From Pseudomonadota bacterium (lineage in GTDB: Bacteria > Pseudomonadota > Alphaproteobacteria > Puniceispirillales > Marisalimonadaceae): DNA of 64,000 bases. Below the pieces are notes generated by a model that did not search any database, was not told where the DNA came from, and saw nothing but the letters and a program-made list of their open reading frames with translations. The stretch lies in the NCBI GenBank assembly GCA_027625145.1, contig JAQBXK010000004.1:46171-110170 (forward strand), read 5' to 3'. Each line of letters starts with the position of its first letter. The stretch's first letter is position 1. Both the position numbers and the translations under genes were made by a program. Of this stretch, positions 9,058-20,410 are shown one piece after another.

Positions 9058-9480
9058 ATGAATGTTATAGAAAAAATAGAAAAAGAGCAGATGGAGAAAA
9101 TCTCTTTACAGAGAGAGATTCCTCAATTTGGAGCCGGTGACACTATTAAAGTTGATGTTAAAATAGTTGAAGGTGAAAAAGAAAGAGTTCAGGCATTTGA
9201 AGGTTTATGTATTGCCCGAAGCGGTGGTGGTATTAATGAAAACTTTACTGTTAGAAAAATTTCATATGGTGAAGGTGTAGAACGTGTTTTCCCAATTTTC
9301 TCTCCAAAAATTGCAGGTATTACTGTACTGAAGAGAGGTAAAGTTAGAAGAGCTAAACTTTACTATTTAAGAGATAGAAGAGGAAAATCAGCACGTATTG
9401 TTGAAAAAATTCAAGTTTCAAAGAAAAATAGTAAAGAAGCAATAAAAAAATCAGATGTTGCTGAAGAAATAAAAGCGTAG
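9058..9480 (+). CDS. rplS: 50S ribosomal protein L19
   Basis: 140 residues, with a short Lys/Glu-rich C-terminal tail beyond the core of about 115. The L19 core is plain: [20 protein letters not shown], then the [21 protein letters not shown] segment split over residues 49-70, and [18 protein letters not shown]. It lies at the 30S-50S interface. It closes the rpsP-rimM-trmD-rplS cluster. Confidence 0.97.
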   Translation: MNVIEKIEKEQMEKISLQREIPQFGAGDTIKVDVKIVEGEKERVQAFEGLCIARSGGGINENFTVRKISYGEGVERVFPIFSPKIAGITVLKRGKVRRAKLYYLRDRRGKSARIVEKIQVSKKNSKEAIKKSDVAEEIKA

Positions 9481-9555
9481 ATTTTTTACTAATTTTTTCT
9501 AAAATAATTAAAAGTTACTTTTTGTTTTAATTTAAAAATTAAAGGAGAAATAAAA

Positions 9556-10959
9556 GTGAAACTTAGGACGCTTTTTGATAAAATTTGGGATTGCCATCTT
9601 ATAAATACTCAAGAAGATGGTGCTTCTCTTATTTATATTGATAGACATTTGGTTCATGAGGTAACAAGCCCTCAAGCATTTGAAGGGCTAAGATTATCGA
9701 ACAGAAAAGTAAGCTCTCCCAAAAGAACTCTTGCCGTTGCTGATCATAATGTTCCTACAACAGATCGAGCAAATGGAATTGAAGATGAAGAGTCAAGAAT
9801 ACAAGTTGAAACTTTGGATCAAAATGTTTTAGAATTTGGAATACCATATTTTAACATGATGGATGTTAGGCAAGGTATAGTTCATGTTATAGGGCCTGAA
9901 CAAGGCTTTACACAGCCAGGCATGACTATTGTTTGTGGAGACAGTCATACAGCAACTCATGGAGCTTTTGGGGCTCTTGCTTTTGGCATAGGTACATCTG
10001 AGGTTGAGCATGTATTAGCAACTCAAACTTTAATTCAAAAACCAGCTAAAAATATGTTAATTAATGTAGAAGGTGAGCTGCAACCAGGCGTTTCTGCTAA
10101 AGACCTAGTTCTTGCAATTATAGGTAAGATAGGTACTGCTGGTGGTACAGGTCATGTTATAGAATATTCTGGTGAAGCAATTAGAAAGTTATCTATGGAA
10201 GGACGTATGACAGTTTGTAATATGTCAATAGAAGCAGGTGCAAGAGCTGGAATGATTGCCCCGGATGAAATTACTTTTCAATATTTATATGAAAAACCAA
10301 TGTCTCCAAAAGGTAAAGACTGGGATCTTGCTGTAGAGTGGTGGAAATCCCTTCCTTCGGATCCTAATGCATTTTACGACAAGACAGTATCTATAGATGC
10401 AAATAAAATTAAACCAACAATAACTTGGGGAACTAGTCCTGAAGACGTTGTTTCAATTGACGGTTTTATTCCTGATCCATCTAAAATAAATGATGAAGAA
10501 ACACGAGACAAAGTCCAAAGATCGCTTGATTATATGGGCTTAACAGGTGGTCAAAAAATTTCTGAAGTTGAAATTAACACTGTTTTCATAGGCTCATGTA
10601 CCAATTCTAGGATAGAAGATCTAAGAGCTGCTGCAGGTGTTATTAAAGGACAAAAAGTTAAGCAAGGTATCCGTGCCATGGTTGTTCCTGGGTCAGGATT
10701 AGTGAAAAATCAAGCTGAAGAAGAAGGTTTGGATAAAATGTTTATAGAGGCTGGCTTTGAATGGAGAGAGCCAGGTTGTTCTATGTGTTTGGCGATGAAT
10801 GAAGATAAGTTACAGCCAGGTGAAAGGTGTGCAAGCACATCAAATAGAAACTTTGAAGGCAGGCAGGGCAAAGGTGGCAGGACTCACTTGGTTAGCCCTG
10901 AAATAGCTGCTGCATCAGCTATAAAAGGTAAGTTAACAGACTCAAGCGATATAAATTAA
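9556..10959 (+). CDS. leuC: 3-isopropylmalate dehydratase, large subunit
   Basis: 467 residues, full length. With LeuD it isomerises 2- to 3-isopropylmalate in leucine synthesis. The aconitase-type [4Fe-4S] ligands are present in IGSCTNSR and the GCSMC motif. The phosphate-binding [19 protein letters not shown] segment is near residue 140. The start is GTG, with a strong AAAGGAGAAA ribosome site. It heads leuC-leuD-leuB-asd, with 20- to 24-base gaps, and is linked to the ribosomal cluster upstream without an obvious terminator. Confidence 0.97.
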   Translation: MKLRTLFDKIWDCHLINTQEDGASLIYIDRHLVHEVTSPQAFEGLRLSNRKVSSPKRTLAVADHNVPTTDRANGIEDEESRIQVETLDQNVLEFGIPYFNMMDVRQGIVHVIGPEQGFTQPGMTIVCGDSHTATHGAFGALAFGIGTSEVEHVLATQTLIQKPAKNMLINVEGELQPGVSAKDLVLAIIGKIGTAGGTGHVIEYSGEAIRKLSMEGRMTVCNMSIEAGARAGMIAPDEITFQYLYEKPMSPKGKDWDLAVEWWKSLPSDPNAFYDKTVSIDANKIKPTITWGTSPEDVVSIDGFIPDPSKINDEETRDKVQRSLDYMGLTGGQKISEVEINTVFIGSCTNSRIEDLRAAAGVIKGQKVKQGIRAMVVPGSGLVKNQAEEEGLDKMFIEAGFEWREPGCSMCLAMNEDKLQPGERCASTSNRNFEGRQGKGGRTHLVSPEIAAASAIKGKLTDSSDIN

Positions 10960-10979
10960 ATTTTTGAAAAGGTTTAATA

Positions 10980-11585
10980 ATGGAAAAGTTTATTAATTTA
11001 AAAGGCATAGTTGCCCCATTTAATTTTATTAATATAGATACAGATAAAATAATTCCTAAACAATTTTTAAAAACTATTAAAAGAACAGGTTTAGGTAAGC
11101 ATTTATTTGATGATATGAGATTTAATGAAGATGGATCTGAAAAGCAGGATTTTGTTTTAAATAAGGAACCTTATAGATCAAGTAAGATAATTGTTGCTGG
11201 CGATAACTTTGGTTGTGGTTCGAGTCGAGAACATGCTCCTTGGGCCTTGTCTGATTTTGGTATAAAATGCATTATTTCTACTTCTTTTGCTGATATATTT
11301 TATAATAATTCTTTTAAGAATGGTTTGTTACCAATAAAAGTTACTCCTGAGCAAAGAGAAGCGCTTATGGCTGATGCTAAAGATATAGAAAATCCAGAAA
11401 TTGAAATAGACTTGCCATCCCAAGAAATTAGAAGACCTAATGGTTCTATTATTAAGTTTGAATTAGATTCATTTAGAAAAAAATGTCTATTAGAAGGTCT
11501 GGATGATATAGATATAACTCTTGAAAAATCAGAAAAAATAAACAGCTTTGAAGCAACCATGGAATTAGAACGTCCTTGGTTATAA
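10980..11585 (+). CDS. leuD: 3-isopropylmalate dehydratase, small subunit
   Basis: 201 residues, normal. It is the swivelling partner of LeuC. The conserved [14 protein letters not shown] and [17 protein letters not shown] segments, which carry substrate contacts, are intact. AAAAGGTTTAATA precedes the ATG. It is the second gene of the leucine cluster. Confidence 0.97.
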   Translation: MEKFINLKGIVAPFNFINIDTDKIIPKQFLKTIKRTGLGKHLFDDMRFNEDGSEKQDFVLNKEPYRSSKIIVAGDNFGCGSSREHAPWALSDFGIKCIISTSFADIFYNNSFKNGLLPIKVTPEQREALMADAKDIENPEIEIDLPSQEIRRPNGSIIKFELDSFRKKCLLEGLDDIDITLEKSEKINSFEATMELERPWL

Positions 11586-11609
11586 AATATTTAATAATAG
11601 GAAATACAA

Positions 11610-12725
11610 ATGTCATCTAATAGAACTTTAATGATTTTACCTGGTGATGGTGTTGGCCCTGAAGTTGTATCAGAGACATTAAGAGTGGTTGACTGGTTAG
11701 CTAAAAATAAAACTATTAGTTTTAATATAAAAGAGGGGTTAGTTGGAGGAGCGTCTTATGATAAATATGGGACACCTTTAACTGATGAGACATTGGCTGA
11801 TTCAATGGACGCAGATGCAATTTTATTTGGATCCGTTGGTGGCCCAAAATATGATGGTGTTGATTTTGAAAAAAGACCAGAGAATGGACTTCTAAGATTA
11901 AGAAAAGAGATGGATTTATTTGCAAACCTTCGTCCTGCAATGGTTTTCCCTTCTTTAGTCGACGCCTCTTCTCTTAAGCCAGATATTATATCTGGTTTAG
12001 ATATTTTAATTTTGAGGGAACTTACTGGAGGGATTTATTTTGCCCAACCAAGAGGAATTGAAGAAATAAGCGATGGAATAAAAAAAGGATACGATACTAA
12101 CTTATACACTACTCCAGAAATTGAAAGAATAGGTAGAGTGGCTTTTGACTTAGCAAAAGCTAGAAATGGGAAAGTAACTTCAGTTGAAAAAGCTAATGTT
12201 ATGATGTCTGGAGTTTTATGGCGTGAAGTAATGATTAAACTTCATAAAGAAGAAGGTGTAGGCATAGATATGCATCATATGTATGCTGATAATTGTGCTA
12301 TGCAATTAGTAAAAGAGCCTAAACAATTTGATGTAATAGTTACTGATAATTTATTTGGTGATATATTATCAGATTGTGCTGCAATGTTAACTGGTTCATT
12401 AGGAATGCTTCCATCAGCAAGTCTAGGTTCAGTTGATAAAGTTACAGGAAAAAGATTTGCACTTTATGAGCCTGTTCACGGTTCTGCTCCAGATATAGCT
12501 GGTAAAGGATTAGCAAATCCACTAGCTGAATTATTAAGTTTTTCAATGATGCTTCGTTATTCTTTTGATATGAAAGATGAAGCAGATTTGATTGATAAGG
12601 CTGTATCACAAGCATTAGATGCTGGGCCTAGAACTGCGGATATAATGGCTGAAGGTAGAGAAAAAGTTGGAACCAAAGGCATGATGGATATTGTCATAAG
12701 ACAGTTAGAGGAATTAACAAATTAG
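11610..12725 (+). CDS. leuB: 3-isopropylmalate dehydrogenase
   Basis: 371 residues, normal. It performs NAD-dependent oxidative decarboxylation of 3-isopropylmalate. Family motifs: LPGDGVGPEVV at the N-terminus, AILFGSVGGPKYD near residue 72, the substrate-binding LRKEMDLFANLRP, the metal-binding Asp cluster TDNLFGDILSD, and the adenine-binding HGSAPDIAGKGLANPLA. It abuts asd without a gap (TAGATG). Confidence 0.97.
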   Translation: MSSNRTLMILPGDGVGPEVVSETLRVVDWLAKNKTISFNIKEGLVGGASYDKYGTPLTDETLADSMDADAILFGSVGGPKYDGVDFEKRPENGLLRLRKEMDLFANLRPAMVFPSLVDASSLKPDIISGLDILILRELTGGIYFAQPRGIEEISDGIKKGYDTNLYTTPEIERIGRVAFDLAKARNGKVTSVEKANVMMSGVLWREVMIKLHKEEGVGIDMHHMYADNCAMQLVKEPKQFDVIVTDNLFGDILSDCAAMLTGSLGMLPSASLGSVDKVTGKRFALYEPVHGSAPDIAGKGLANPLAELLSFSMMLRYSFDMKDEADLIDKAVSQALDAGPRTADIMAEGREKVGTKGMMDIVIRQLEELTN

Positions 12726-13754
12726 ATGACTTATAATATTGCAGTAGTAGGAGCGACTGGAGCTGTAGGAAGAGAAATGCTTCAAACGCTATCTGAAAGA
12801 AATTTTCCTGTAAAAGATATTTATGCTTTGGCATCTAAAGCTTCGACAGGAAAAGAAGTGTCTTTTGGTGATGACAAAATTTTAAAAGTATTGCCTTTAG
12901 AAGGGTTTGATTTTGAAAAAGTAGATATAGCTCTTTTTTCTGCAGGGTCAGATGCAGCTAAAAAATTTGCTCCGATTGCAGGAAAAAAAGGATGTATTGT
13001 TATTGATAACTCGTCTTTTTTTAGAATGAATGATGATGTTCCTTTAATAGTTCCTGAAGTAAATCCAGAAGCTATTAATCTATTTAAAAAGAAAAATATT
13101 ATTGCTAACCCTAATTGTTCAACAATTCAATTAGTAGTCGCTTTGAAGCCAATTCATGACGAATTTAAAATTACAAGAGTTGTAGTATCTACCTATCAAG
13201 CGGTTTCGGGTGCAGGAAAACCTGCGATGGATGAATTATTCAATCAAACAAAAGGCATGTTTGTTAATGATCAAGCAACTCCTGAGCAATTCACAAAAAA
13301 AATAGCGTTTAATGTAATACCTCACATAGATGATTTCATGGACGATGGGTTTACTAAAGAAGAGTGGAAAATGCGCGTCGAAACAAAAAAAATATTAGAC
13401 CCAAATATTAACTTAGTTGCTCAATGTGTGAGAGTTCCAGTATTTATTGGTCATAGTGAAGCTGTATTTTTAGAATGTGAAAATGATATAAATGAGACAA
13501 AAGTTAGAAATTTATTAAAAAAAGCACCAGGTGTTACAGTTATAGACCATAGAGCGAATGAAGGTTATGTAACTCCTGTTGAAGTTGCTGGGGAAGATGA
13601 TGTATATATAAGTAGAATAAGAAAAGATCCCTCTGTTAAGAATGGTATAATTTTTTGGTGTGTTGGAGATAACCTTAGAAAAGGTGCCGCTTTAAATACA
13701 GTTCAGATAGCAGAATTATTAGTCAGCAAAAAATTAAAAGGGGTTAAATTATAA
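12726..13754 (+). CDS. asd: Aspartate-semialdehyde dehydrogenase
   Basis: 342 residues. It reduces aspartyl-phosphate to the semialdehyde for Lys, DAP, Thr and Met synthesis. The N-terminal NADP fold is AVVGATGAVGREM. The catalytic cysteine is C131 in NPNCSTIQ. The start codon directly follows the leuB stop, implying coupling. leuB-asd adjacency is common in Alphaproteobacteria and, with dapF nearby, gives a small amino-acid and cell-wall precursor block. Confidence 0.96.
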   Translation: MTYNIAVVGATGAVGREMLQTLSERNFPVKDIYALASKASTGKEVSFGDDKILKVLPLEGFDFEKVDIALFSAGSDAAKKFAPIAGKKGCIVIDNSSFFRMNDDVPLIVPEVNPEAINLFKKKNIIANPNCSTIQLVVALKPIHDEFKITRVVVSTYQAVSGAGKPAMDELFNQTKGMFVNDQATPEQFTKKIAFNVIPHIDDFMDDGFTKEEWKMRVETKKILDPNINLVAQCVRVPVFIGHSEAVFLECENDINETKVRNLLKKAPGVTVIDHRANEGYVTPVEVAGEDDVYISRIRKDPSVKNGIIFWCVGDNLRKGAALNTVQIAELLVSKKLKGVKL

Positions 13755-13788
13755 TACTCAGATTGTATAATAAACCTGCATTATTTTA

Positions 13789-14709
13789 ATGGATATAATT
13801 TGGATTTTAGCAGCAATTTTTGGAGCAGCTTTTCAAACAGCTAGAACAGCTTTTCAAAAAAACATGATATCAAGATTAGGAGATTATGGGGCCGCATATA
13901 TAAGATTTTGTTATGCTTTGCCTTTTACATCTTTAATTTGGTTGTTATGGCTTGGTTTTTCAGGAAATCCTATACCTATTTTATCATCATACTCAATATT
14001 ACTTCTTTGCCTAGGTTCAATTTTCCAAGTTCTTTTTACTTATGTTTTAATGCAAGTTTTTTCTTATAAAAGCTTTGCAACAGGGATAGCTTTTTCAAAA
14101 ACTGAAGTAATATTAATAGCCTTTCTAGAAATAATAATTCTAAATGCCGTATTTTCTGTGCCATTGATGCTAGGAATTTTACTAGGAGTTGTTTCTGTTT
14201 TATTTTTATCTTTTGCTAAAAAAGCAGACAATATCTTGCAAACATTTAAATTTTTATTTAATTCCATGATCTCCTTAGGTACATTAATAGGGCTTCTATC
14301 TGGCTTACTCTTAGCAGCATCAGTCGTTACATTTAGAATGGCTATTATTTCAGTTGAAGCACCCTTATTAGATAAATCAATATATATATCTTTTATTGCT
14401 ATAATCTTTCAAACTATAATAGTTGGATCGTACATGTTCTTTTTTAAAAGAGAGGAATTTATGGCTGTGTTTAAATATTGGAAACCTAGTTTACCTGCTG
14501 GAATTTGTGGGACGGGGGCAACCTTTTGTTGGTTTGCTGCATTTGGTCTTGCAACAGCGGCTGAAGTAAGAGCGGTTGGGCAGATTGAGTTAATATTTTC
14601 AATTATTATATCATTAGTAATTTTTAAAGAAAAATTAAAGCACACTGAATTAATAGGTATTTTGCTTTTAGCAGCATCGATTTTAATCATAATTTATAAT
14701 AAAGTTTAA
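13789..14709 (+). CDS. EamA/DMT-family permease
   Basis: 306 residues with about ten hydrophobic helices in two EamA-like halves. The second half ends in the typical VFKEKLKHTELIGILLLAASILII segment (read across residues 279-303). This is a drug/metabolite superfamily inner-membrane carrier, often for amino acids or other small solutes; the substrate cannot be inferred. It lies 34 bases after asd and may be transcribed with it. A second, distinct EamA protein is encoded at 45651-46571. Confidence 0.85.
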   Translation: MDIIWILAAIFGAAFQTARTAFQKNMISRLGDYGAAYIRFCYALPFTSLIWLLWLGFSGNPIPILSSYSILLLCLGSIFQVLFTYVLMQVFSYKSFATGIAFSKTEVILIAFLEIIILNAVFSVPLMLGILLGVVSVLFLSFAKKADNILQTFKFLFNSMISLGTLIGLLSGLLLAASVVTFRMAIISVEAPLLDKSIYISFIAIIFQTIIVGSYMFFFKREEFMAVFKYWKPSLPAGICGTGATFCWFAAFGLATAAEVRAVGQIELIFSIIISLVIFKEKLKHTELIGILLLAASILIIIYNKV

Positions 14710-14794
14710 TTTTTATAATTTAAAATTTGAACTTTAAAAATTAATGGTTATTTATTATAGATGAATAATAATAATTATATAAAAAAGATAGATT

Positions 14795-15181
14795 ATGAAT
14801 AGACCAAGACCTTTATCTCCTCATTTACAAATATATAAACCACAAATAACCTCTGTACTTTCTATTATGCATAGAATTACAGGAGTTAGCTTATCTATAG
14901 GAAGCATAATTTTAGTTGCTTGGGTAGTAGCGCTTGCATCAGGTTTAGAGAGCTATTCTCATTTTATAAATATTACTAATCATTGGTTCAGTCATCTAAT
15001 TCTTTTTGGTTTTACTTTTGCTTTATATTATCATTTATCAAATGGTATAAGGCATTTATTTTGGGACGCTGGCTTTGGTTTTGAATTAAAAAGTGTTTAT
15101 TTATCTGGCTCATTAGTTGTTGTTAGCGCTTTTATAATGACTATGGCAACATGGTCTTTTATTTATTTTTTGAGAATTTGA
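14795..15181 (+). CDS. sdhC: Succinate dehydrogenase cytochrome b556 subunit
   Basis: 128 residues with three membrane helices. Hallmarks are the N-terminal RPLSPHLQIYKPQITSVLSI segment with the HRITG motif after it, and LYYHLSNGIRHLFWDAG around residues 78-92, where a conserved His ligates haem b. It anchors SdhAB and provides part of the ubiquinone site. It heads sdhCDAB; its TGA lies 4 bases before the sdhD ATG. Confidence 0.95.
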   Translation: MNRPRPLSPHLQIYKPQITSVLSIMHRITGVSLSIGSIILVAWVVALASGLESYSHFINITNHWFSHLILFGFTFALYYHLSNGIRHLFWDAGFGFELKSVYLSGSLVVVSAFIMTMATWSFIYFLRI

Positions 15182-15185
15182 TGAT

Positions 15186-15566
15186 ATGAGTAATACAATG
15201 AAAAGTGATTTAGCTAAAGTACAAGGCTTGGGCTCTGCTAAGCACGGAGTAGGTCATTGGAAAATACAGAGATTATCTGCTGTTGGAATGATCCCTCTTA
15301 TTTTATGGTTTATCCCTTCTTTAATGTTAACTATTATTAGCGGATACAATGAAGCTATTTTATGGATACAAAACCCTTTTAATGCAACGGGTTTAATATT
15401 ACTTCTTGGTACAATATTTTTTCATGCTTCTCTTGGTTTGCAGGTAGTCATTGAAGATTATGTTCACTCAGAAGGATTAAAAATAATAAGCATAATATTT
15501 GTTAAATTATCATCAATTCTTCTTGGTGTTTTATCAATCTTATGTGTTTTAAAAATTTTTTTATAG
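15186..15566 (+). CDS. sdhD: Succinate dehydrogenase membrane anchor subunit
   Basis: 126 residues, three membrane helices, the usual alphaproteobacterial SdhD. The cytosolic start carries GLGSAKHGVGHWKIQRLSA, where His and Arg lie near haem and quinone. The segment FHASLGLQVVIEDYVHSEG has the conserved H...E-D-Y pattern. No strong ribosome site precedes it, so it probably depends on sdhC translation. Confidence 0.93.
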   Translation: MSNTMKSDLAKVQGLGSAKHGVGHWKIQRLSAVGMIPLILWFIPSLMLTIISGYNEAILWIQNPFNATGLILLLGTIFFHASLGLQVVIEDYVHSEGLKIISIIFVKLSSILLGVLSILCVLKIFL

Positions 15567-15584
15567 ATTAAGAAAGAGAGATTA

Positions 15585-17375
15585 ATGTCAGATTACGAAA
15601 TTATCGATCACGAACATGACGTTGTAGTAGTTGGTGCAGGGGGGGCAGGTTTAAGAGCTACTCTTGGAATGGTTGCAGGAGGATTAAAAACAGCTTGTAT
15701 AACTAAAGTTTTTCCTACCAGAAGTCATACAGTTGCAGCGCAAGGTGGTATTGGGGCTGCTTTGAATAATATGGGTGAGAATGATAGTTGGCAATTTCAT
15801 ATGTATGACACAGTTAAAGGTTCTGATTGGCTTGGTGATCAAGATGCAATTGAATATATGTGTAAAAATGCTATTCCAGCAGTTACAGAGTTAGAAAATT
15901 TTGGAGTTCCTTTTTCTAGAACGGAAGAAGGTAAAGTTTATCAAAGACCTTTTGGAGGTCATACATTAGATTACGGAAAGAATATGGCTAGAAGAGCTTG
16001 CGCAGCTGCAGACAGAACTGGCCATGCTATACTTCATACTCTATATCAACAGTGCCTTAAACACCAAGCTGAGTTTTTTGTTGAGTACATAGCTTTAGAT
16101 CTTCTTATGGATGAAAATGGAGCTTGTAAAGGTGTTATAGCTCTTTGTATGGAAGATGGAAAGCTTCACAGATTCCGTGGTCATCAAACTGTTTTAGCAA
16201 CTGGTGGATATGGAAGAGTTTATTTTTCTTGTACCTCAGCTCATACTTGTACAGGAGATGGAAATGCTATGGCATTAAGAGCTGGATTACCTCTACAAGA
16301 TATGGAATTTGTTCAATTTCACCCAACTGGAGTATACGGTGCAGGTGTTTTAATAACTGAAGGTTCACGTGGAGAAGGTGGTTATTTAACAAATTCTGAA
16401 GGTGAAAGGTTTATGGAAAGATATGCTCCTACAGCTAAAGATTTGGCTAGTAGAGATGTGGTTTCACGTTCAATGACTATTGAAATTAATGAAGGAAGAG
16501 GCGTGGGGCCGAATAAAGATCATATTTTTATGCATCTTGAGCATATTGATCCTGCTACTTTACATATGAGATTACCAGGAATAAGTGAGACAGCAAAAAT
16601 TTTCTGTGGAGTGGATGTCACTAAAGAACCAATTCCAGTATTGCCAACAGTTCATTACAATATGGGAGGTATTCCTACAAATTATCATGGTGAAGTGGTA
16701 ACTAGAAATGGTAAAGATCAGAACTCAGTAGTTTCTGGTTTAATGGCAATCGGAGAAGCTGCGTGTGTTTCTGTTCATGGAGCGAATAGATTAGGTACAA
16801 ATTCATTGTTAGATATTGTTGTGTTTGGAAGAGCCGCAGCTCAAAGAGCTTTAAAAACAGTTGAAAAAGGAAGTTCTCATTCACCATTGTCGCCAAGTGT
16901 AACTGATAAAATAGTGGCTCGATTAGATAAAATGCGACATTCAGCAGGCGATACATCAGTTGGAGAAATAAGAAGTTCAATGCAAAATATTATGCAGAAA
17001 CATGCTGCAGTTTTTAGATCTTCAAGTTCAATGGATGAAGGCGTAAAAAAAATAGAAACTATAACTAAAAATATGAATTCCATTACAATTAAAGACAGAT
17101 CATTAATTTTTAATACAGATTTAGTGGAAGCTTTAGAATTAGAAAATTTAATGCAACAAGCTATTGTTACAATAAAATCTGCTGAACAAAGAAAAGAATC
17201 TAGAGGCGCTCACTCTCACGAAGATTTTCCTGATAGAGACGATAAAAACTGGATGAAACATACTATAATGTGGTTAAATGATAAAAATAAAACAAAAGTA
17301 GATTATAGAGATGTTCATCAAAATACATTAACTAATGAAGTGCAATCAATACCCCCTGCTGCACGTGTATATTAA
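15585..17375 (+). CDS. sdhA: Succinate dehydrogenase flavoprotein subunit
   Basis: 596 residues, normal. It oxidises succinate to fumarate with covalent FAD. Motifs: [12 protein letters not shown] for dinucleotide binding, [14 protein letters not shown] holding the FAD-linked His, [22 protein letters not shown] around residues 246-267, [12 protein letters not shown], and [18 protein letters not shown]. An AAAGAGAG sequence precedes the ATG. Third in the sdh operon. Confidence 0.98.
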   Translation: MSDYEIIDHEHDVVVVGAGGAGLRATLGMVAGGLKTACITKVFPTRSHTVAAQGGIGAALNNMGENDSWQFHMYDTVKGSDWLGDQDAIEYMCKNAIPAVTELENFGVPFSRTEEGKVYQRPFGGHTLDYGKNMARRACAAADRTGHAILHTLYQQCLKHQAEFFVEYIALDLLMDENGACKGVIALCMEDGKLHRFRGHQTVLATGGYGRVYFSCTSAHTCTGDGNAMALRAGLPLQDMEFVQFHPTGVYGAGVLITEGSRGEGGYLTNSEGERFMERYAPTAKDLASRDVVSRSMTIEINEGRGVGPNKDHIFMHLEHIDPATLHMRLPGISETAKIFCGVDVTKEPIPVLPTVHYNMGGIPTNYHGEVVTRNGKDQNSVVSGLMAIGEAACVSVHGANRLGTNSLLDIVVFGRAAAQRALKTVEKGSSHSPLSPSVTDKIVARLDKMRHSAGDTSVGEIRSSMQNIMQKHAAVFRSSSSMDEGVKKIETITKNMNSITIKDRSLIFNTDLVEALELENLMQQAIVTIKSAEQRKESRGAHSHEDFPDRDDKNWMKHTIMWLNDKNKTKVDYRDVHQNTLTNEVQSIPPAARVY

Positions 17376-17391
17376 TTCATAGGAGATTTAA

Positions 17392-18171
17392 GTGGCTGAT
17401 TTTGCTTTGCCTAAAAATTCAAAAATTGTAAAAGGTATTGATTACCCTTTAGAGAGCGATTCAAAAAACACAAGAAAAGTAAATGTTTATAGATGGTCTC
17501 CAGATGATGATGAAAACCCAAGAATAGATAGTTATACACTTGATCTTGATAATTGTGGTCCAATGGTTTTAGATGCTTTAATTAAAATTAAGGATGAAGT
17601 TGATTCTAGTTTAACTTTTAGACGATCTTGTAGAGAAGGTATTTGTGGCTCATGTTCTATGAATGTTGATGGAACAAATACATTGGCATGCCTAAAATCA
17701 ATGGATGATATAAAGGGTGATATTAATATCTACCCACTTCCTCATATGGATGTTATTAAAGATTTAGTTCCAGATTTATCAAAAGCTTATGCTCAATTAA
17801 CATCAATAAAGCCATGGCTTCAGTCTGATACACCAGCATCAGATGGTAAAGAAAGAAGGCAAAGTCCAGAAGAGAGAGAGAAAATTGATGGATTATGGGA
17901 GTGTGTTTTATGTTTTTCATGTACCACTGCATGCCCATCTTATTGGTGGAACGGAGATAAATACCTTGGACCAGCTGTTTTATTACAAGCCTATCGTTGG
18001 ATAGTAGATAGTAGAGATGAAAATACTGGAGAAAGATTAGATGCTCTTGAGGATCCTTTTAAACTTTATAGATGTCACACTATTATGAACTGTACCCAAA
18101 CTTGTCCTAAAGGGTTGAATCCAGCGAAAGCCATTGGCGAAATTAAAAAATTACAACTTGAAAGACAATAG
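17392..18171 (+). CDS. sdhB: Succinate dehydrogenase iron-sulfur subunit
   Basis: 259 residues, normal for alphaproteobacterial SdhB. Three clusters are readable: the [2Fe-2S] ligands in CREGICGSC and the later LAC, the [4Fe-4S] set in [12 protein letters not shown], and the [3Fe-4S] set in [14 protein letters not shown]. The start is GTG with TAGGAGATTT upstream. It ends the sdh operon, with zapE 30 bases further on. Confidence 0.98.
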   Translation: MADFALPKNSKIVKGIDYPLESDSKNTRKVNVYRWSPDDDENPRIDSYTLDLDNCGPMVLDALIKIKDEVDSSLTFRRSCREGICGSCSMNVDGTNTLACLKSMDDIKGDINIYPLPHMDVIKDLVPDLSKAYAQLTSIKPWLQSDTPASDGKERRQSPEEREKIDGLWECVLCFSCTTACPSYWWNGDKYLGPAVLLQAYRWIVDSRDENTGERLDALEDPFKLYRCHTIMNCTQTCPKGLNPAKAIGEIKKLQLERQ

Positions 18172-18201
18172 TTTTTTTAATTCAGAAAATAGCTTAAATT
18201 A

Positions 18202-19284
18202 ATGCCTGATAGTTTAAAAAGGGAATTAAATAGCTCTTTAGAAGCTATTGCCATAAAATCATCTATTAAATTGGATAATGGCCAATTGCATGTGTCAGAG
18301 TATTTTAATAACCTTTTAGAAGAAATCTCTCAGAATAAAAAAAATTTTATATTTAAATTTTTTACAAAATCTAATGTTAATTCAGATTGTAAAGGTATTT
18401 ATTTATATGGTGGAGTTGGAAGAGGAAAATCCATGATTATGGATTTATTTTTTCGTCATGCTCCAGTGAAAGAAAAAAGAAGGCTTCATTTTCATGATTT
18501 TATGAAAGAAGTTCATCAAAGAATTTTAGAAAAAAGTAAAAAAGAGAGAAACAAGGATTCTGTTCTTTTAGTTGCAAAAGATCTAGCTTCATCAGCAAAG
18601 CTTTTATGCTTTGATGAGATGGAGATAAAGGATATTGCAGATGCTATGATTTTATCACGATTATTTCAAATTATGTTTGATGAAGGAATAATTTTAGTAA
18701 CAACATCCAATCAACATCCAGATGGGCTTTATAAGAATGGGTTGCATAGAGAAAGAATATTGCCGTTTATTGATAAACTTAAACTTAAAACTAATATAAT
18801 TAAAATACCTAATGGTGAAGATTGGAGAGAAAGGTCTCTAAGTGGTAAAAAAGTATGGTTAAGCCCTTTAAATAAATCAAACAAAGAAAAAGCAGATAAT
18901 ATATTTTTAGATTTAAGTATTGGGTTTAAAATAGAATCTGAAACTATTTTAATAGCGGGTAGGAAAGTTTTTATACCTCAAGTAGCAGCAGGAATAGCAA
19001 GAATAGATTTTGATGATTTATGTAATAAGCCATTAGCTGCCTCAGATTACATTGAGATTGCCATTAGATATAAAGGAATTATTATTGATAATATACCTAT
19101 TCTGAATGATGAGTTAAGAAATCAGGCTAGAAGATTTATATGGTTAATAGACGCATTATATGACAAAAATTGTTTTTTGATAGCTACTGCTGAGGTTGAT
19201 TTTAGAAAAATTTATCAAGGAAGAGATTGGAAGTTTGAATTTGATAGAACTATTTCTCGAATTGTAGAAATGTCTCAAGTGTAA
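18202..19284 (+). CDS. zapE: Cell division ATPase ZapE (AFG1-like)
   Basis: 360 residues. The Walker A motif is LYGGVGRGKSMIMD near residue 75 and Walker B is LLCFDEMEIKDIADAM near 140; ATTSN-type sensor and RERILPFI segments also fit the AFG1/ZapE family. E. coli ZapE associates with the Z ring under stress, and mitochondrial AFG1 is linked to respiratory complexes; the place right after sdhCDAB and before mdh is usual in Alphaproteobacteria. Confidence 0.93.
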   Translation: MPDSLKRELNSSLEAIAIKSSIKLDNGQLHVSEYFNNLLEEISQNKKNFIFKFFTKSNVNSDCKGIYLYGGVGRGKSMIMDLFFRHAPVKEKRRLHFHDFMKEVHQRILEKSKKERNKDSVLLVAKDLASSAKLLCFDEMEIKDIADAMILSRLFQIMFDEGIILVTTSNQHPDGLYKNGLHRERILPFIDKLKLKTNIIKIPNGEDWRERSLSGKKVWLSPLNKSNKEKADNIFLDLSIGFKIESETILIAGRKVFIPQVAAGIARIDFDDLCNKPLAASDYIEIAIRYKGIIIDNIPILNDELRNQARRFIWLIDALYDKNCFLIATAEVDFRKIYQGRDWKFEFDRTISRIVEMSQV

Positions 19285-19365
19285 AACAAAACTTAATAAT
19301 GATTCTTGCCTTGATAGCAAAACAAAAAGCAGTTAAAACATTATCAATTAATAATAAGAAGAAAC

Positions 19366-19385
19366 AATCTATAATATTATAGATT
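19366..19385. repeat. Perfect 20-bp AT palindrome upstream of mdh
   Basis: In the 150-base spacer between zapE and mdh, a 20-base perfect inverted repeat (centre ATAATATTAT, flanks AATCT and AGATT) lies 50 bases before the mdh start. It could be an operator, overlap a -10 element, or form a weak hairpin. AT-rich sequence makes chance palindromes less rare, so this is only a candidate site. Confidence 0.35.
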
Positions 19386-19417
19386 ATTCAAGCGTTTAAA
19401 AGATAAAATTCGAATAA

Positions 19418-20386
<969 letters not shown>

Positions 20387-20410
20387 TTAGATTTTAGAAA
20401 GGTTTAAATT

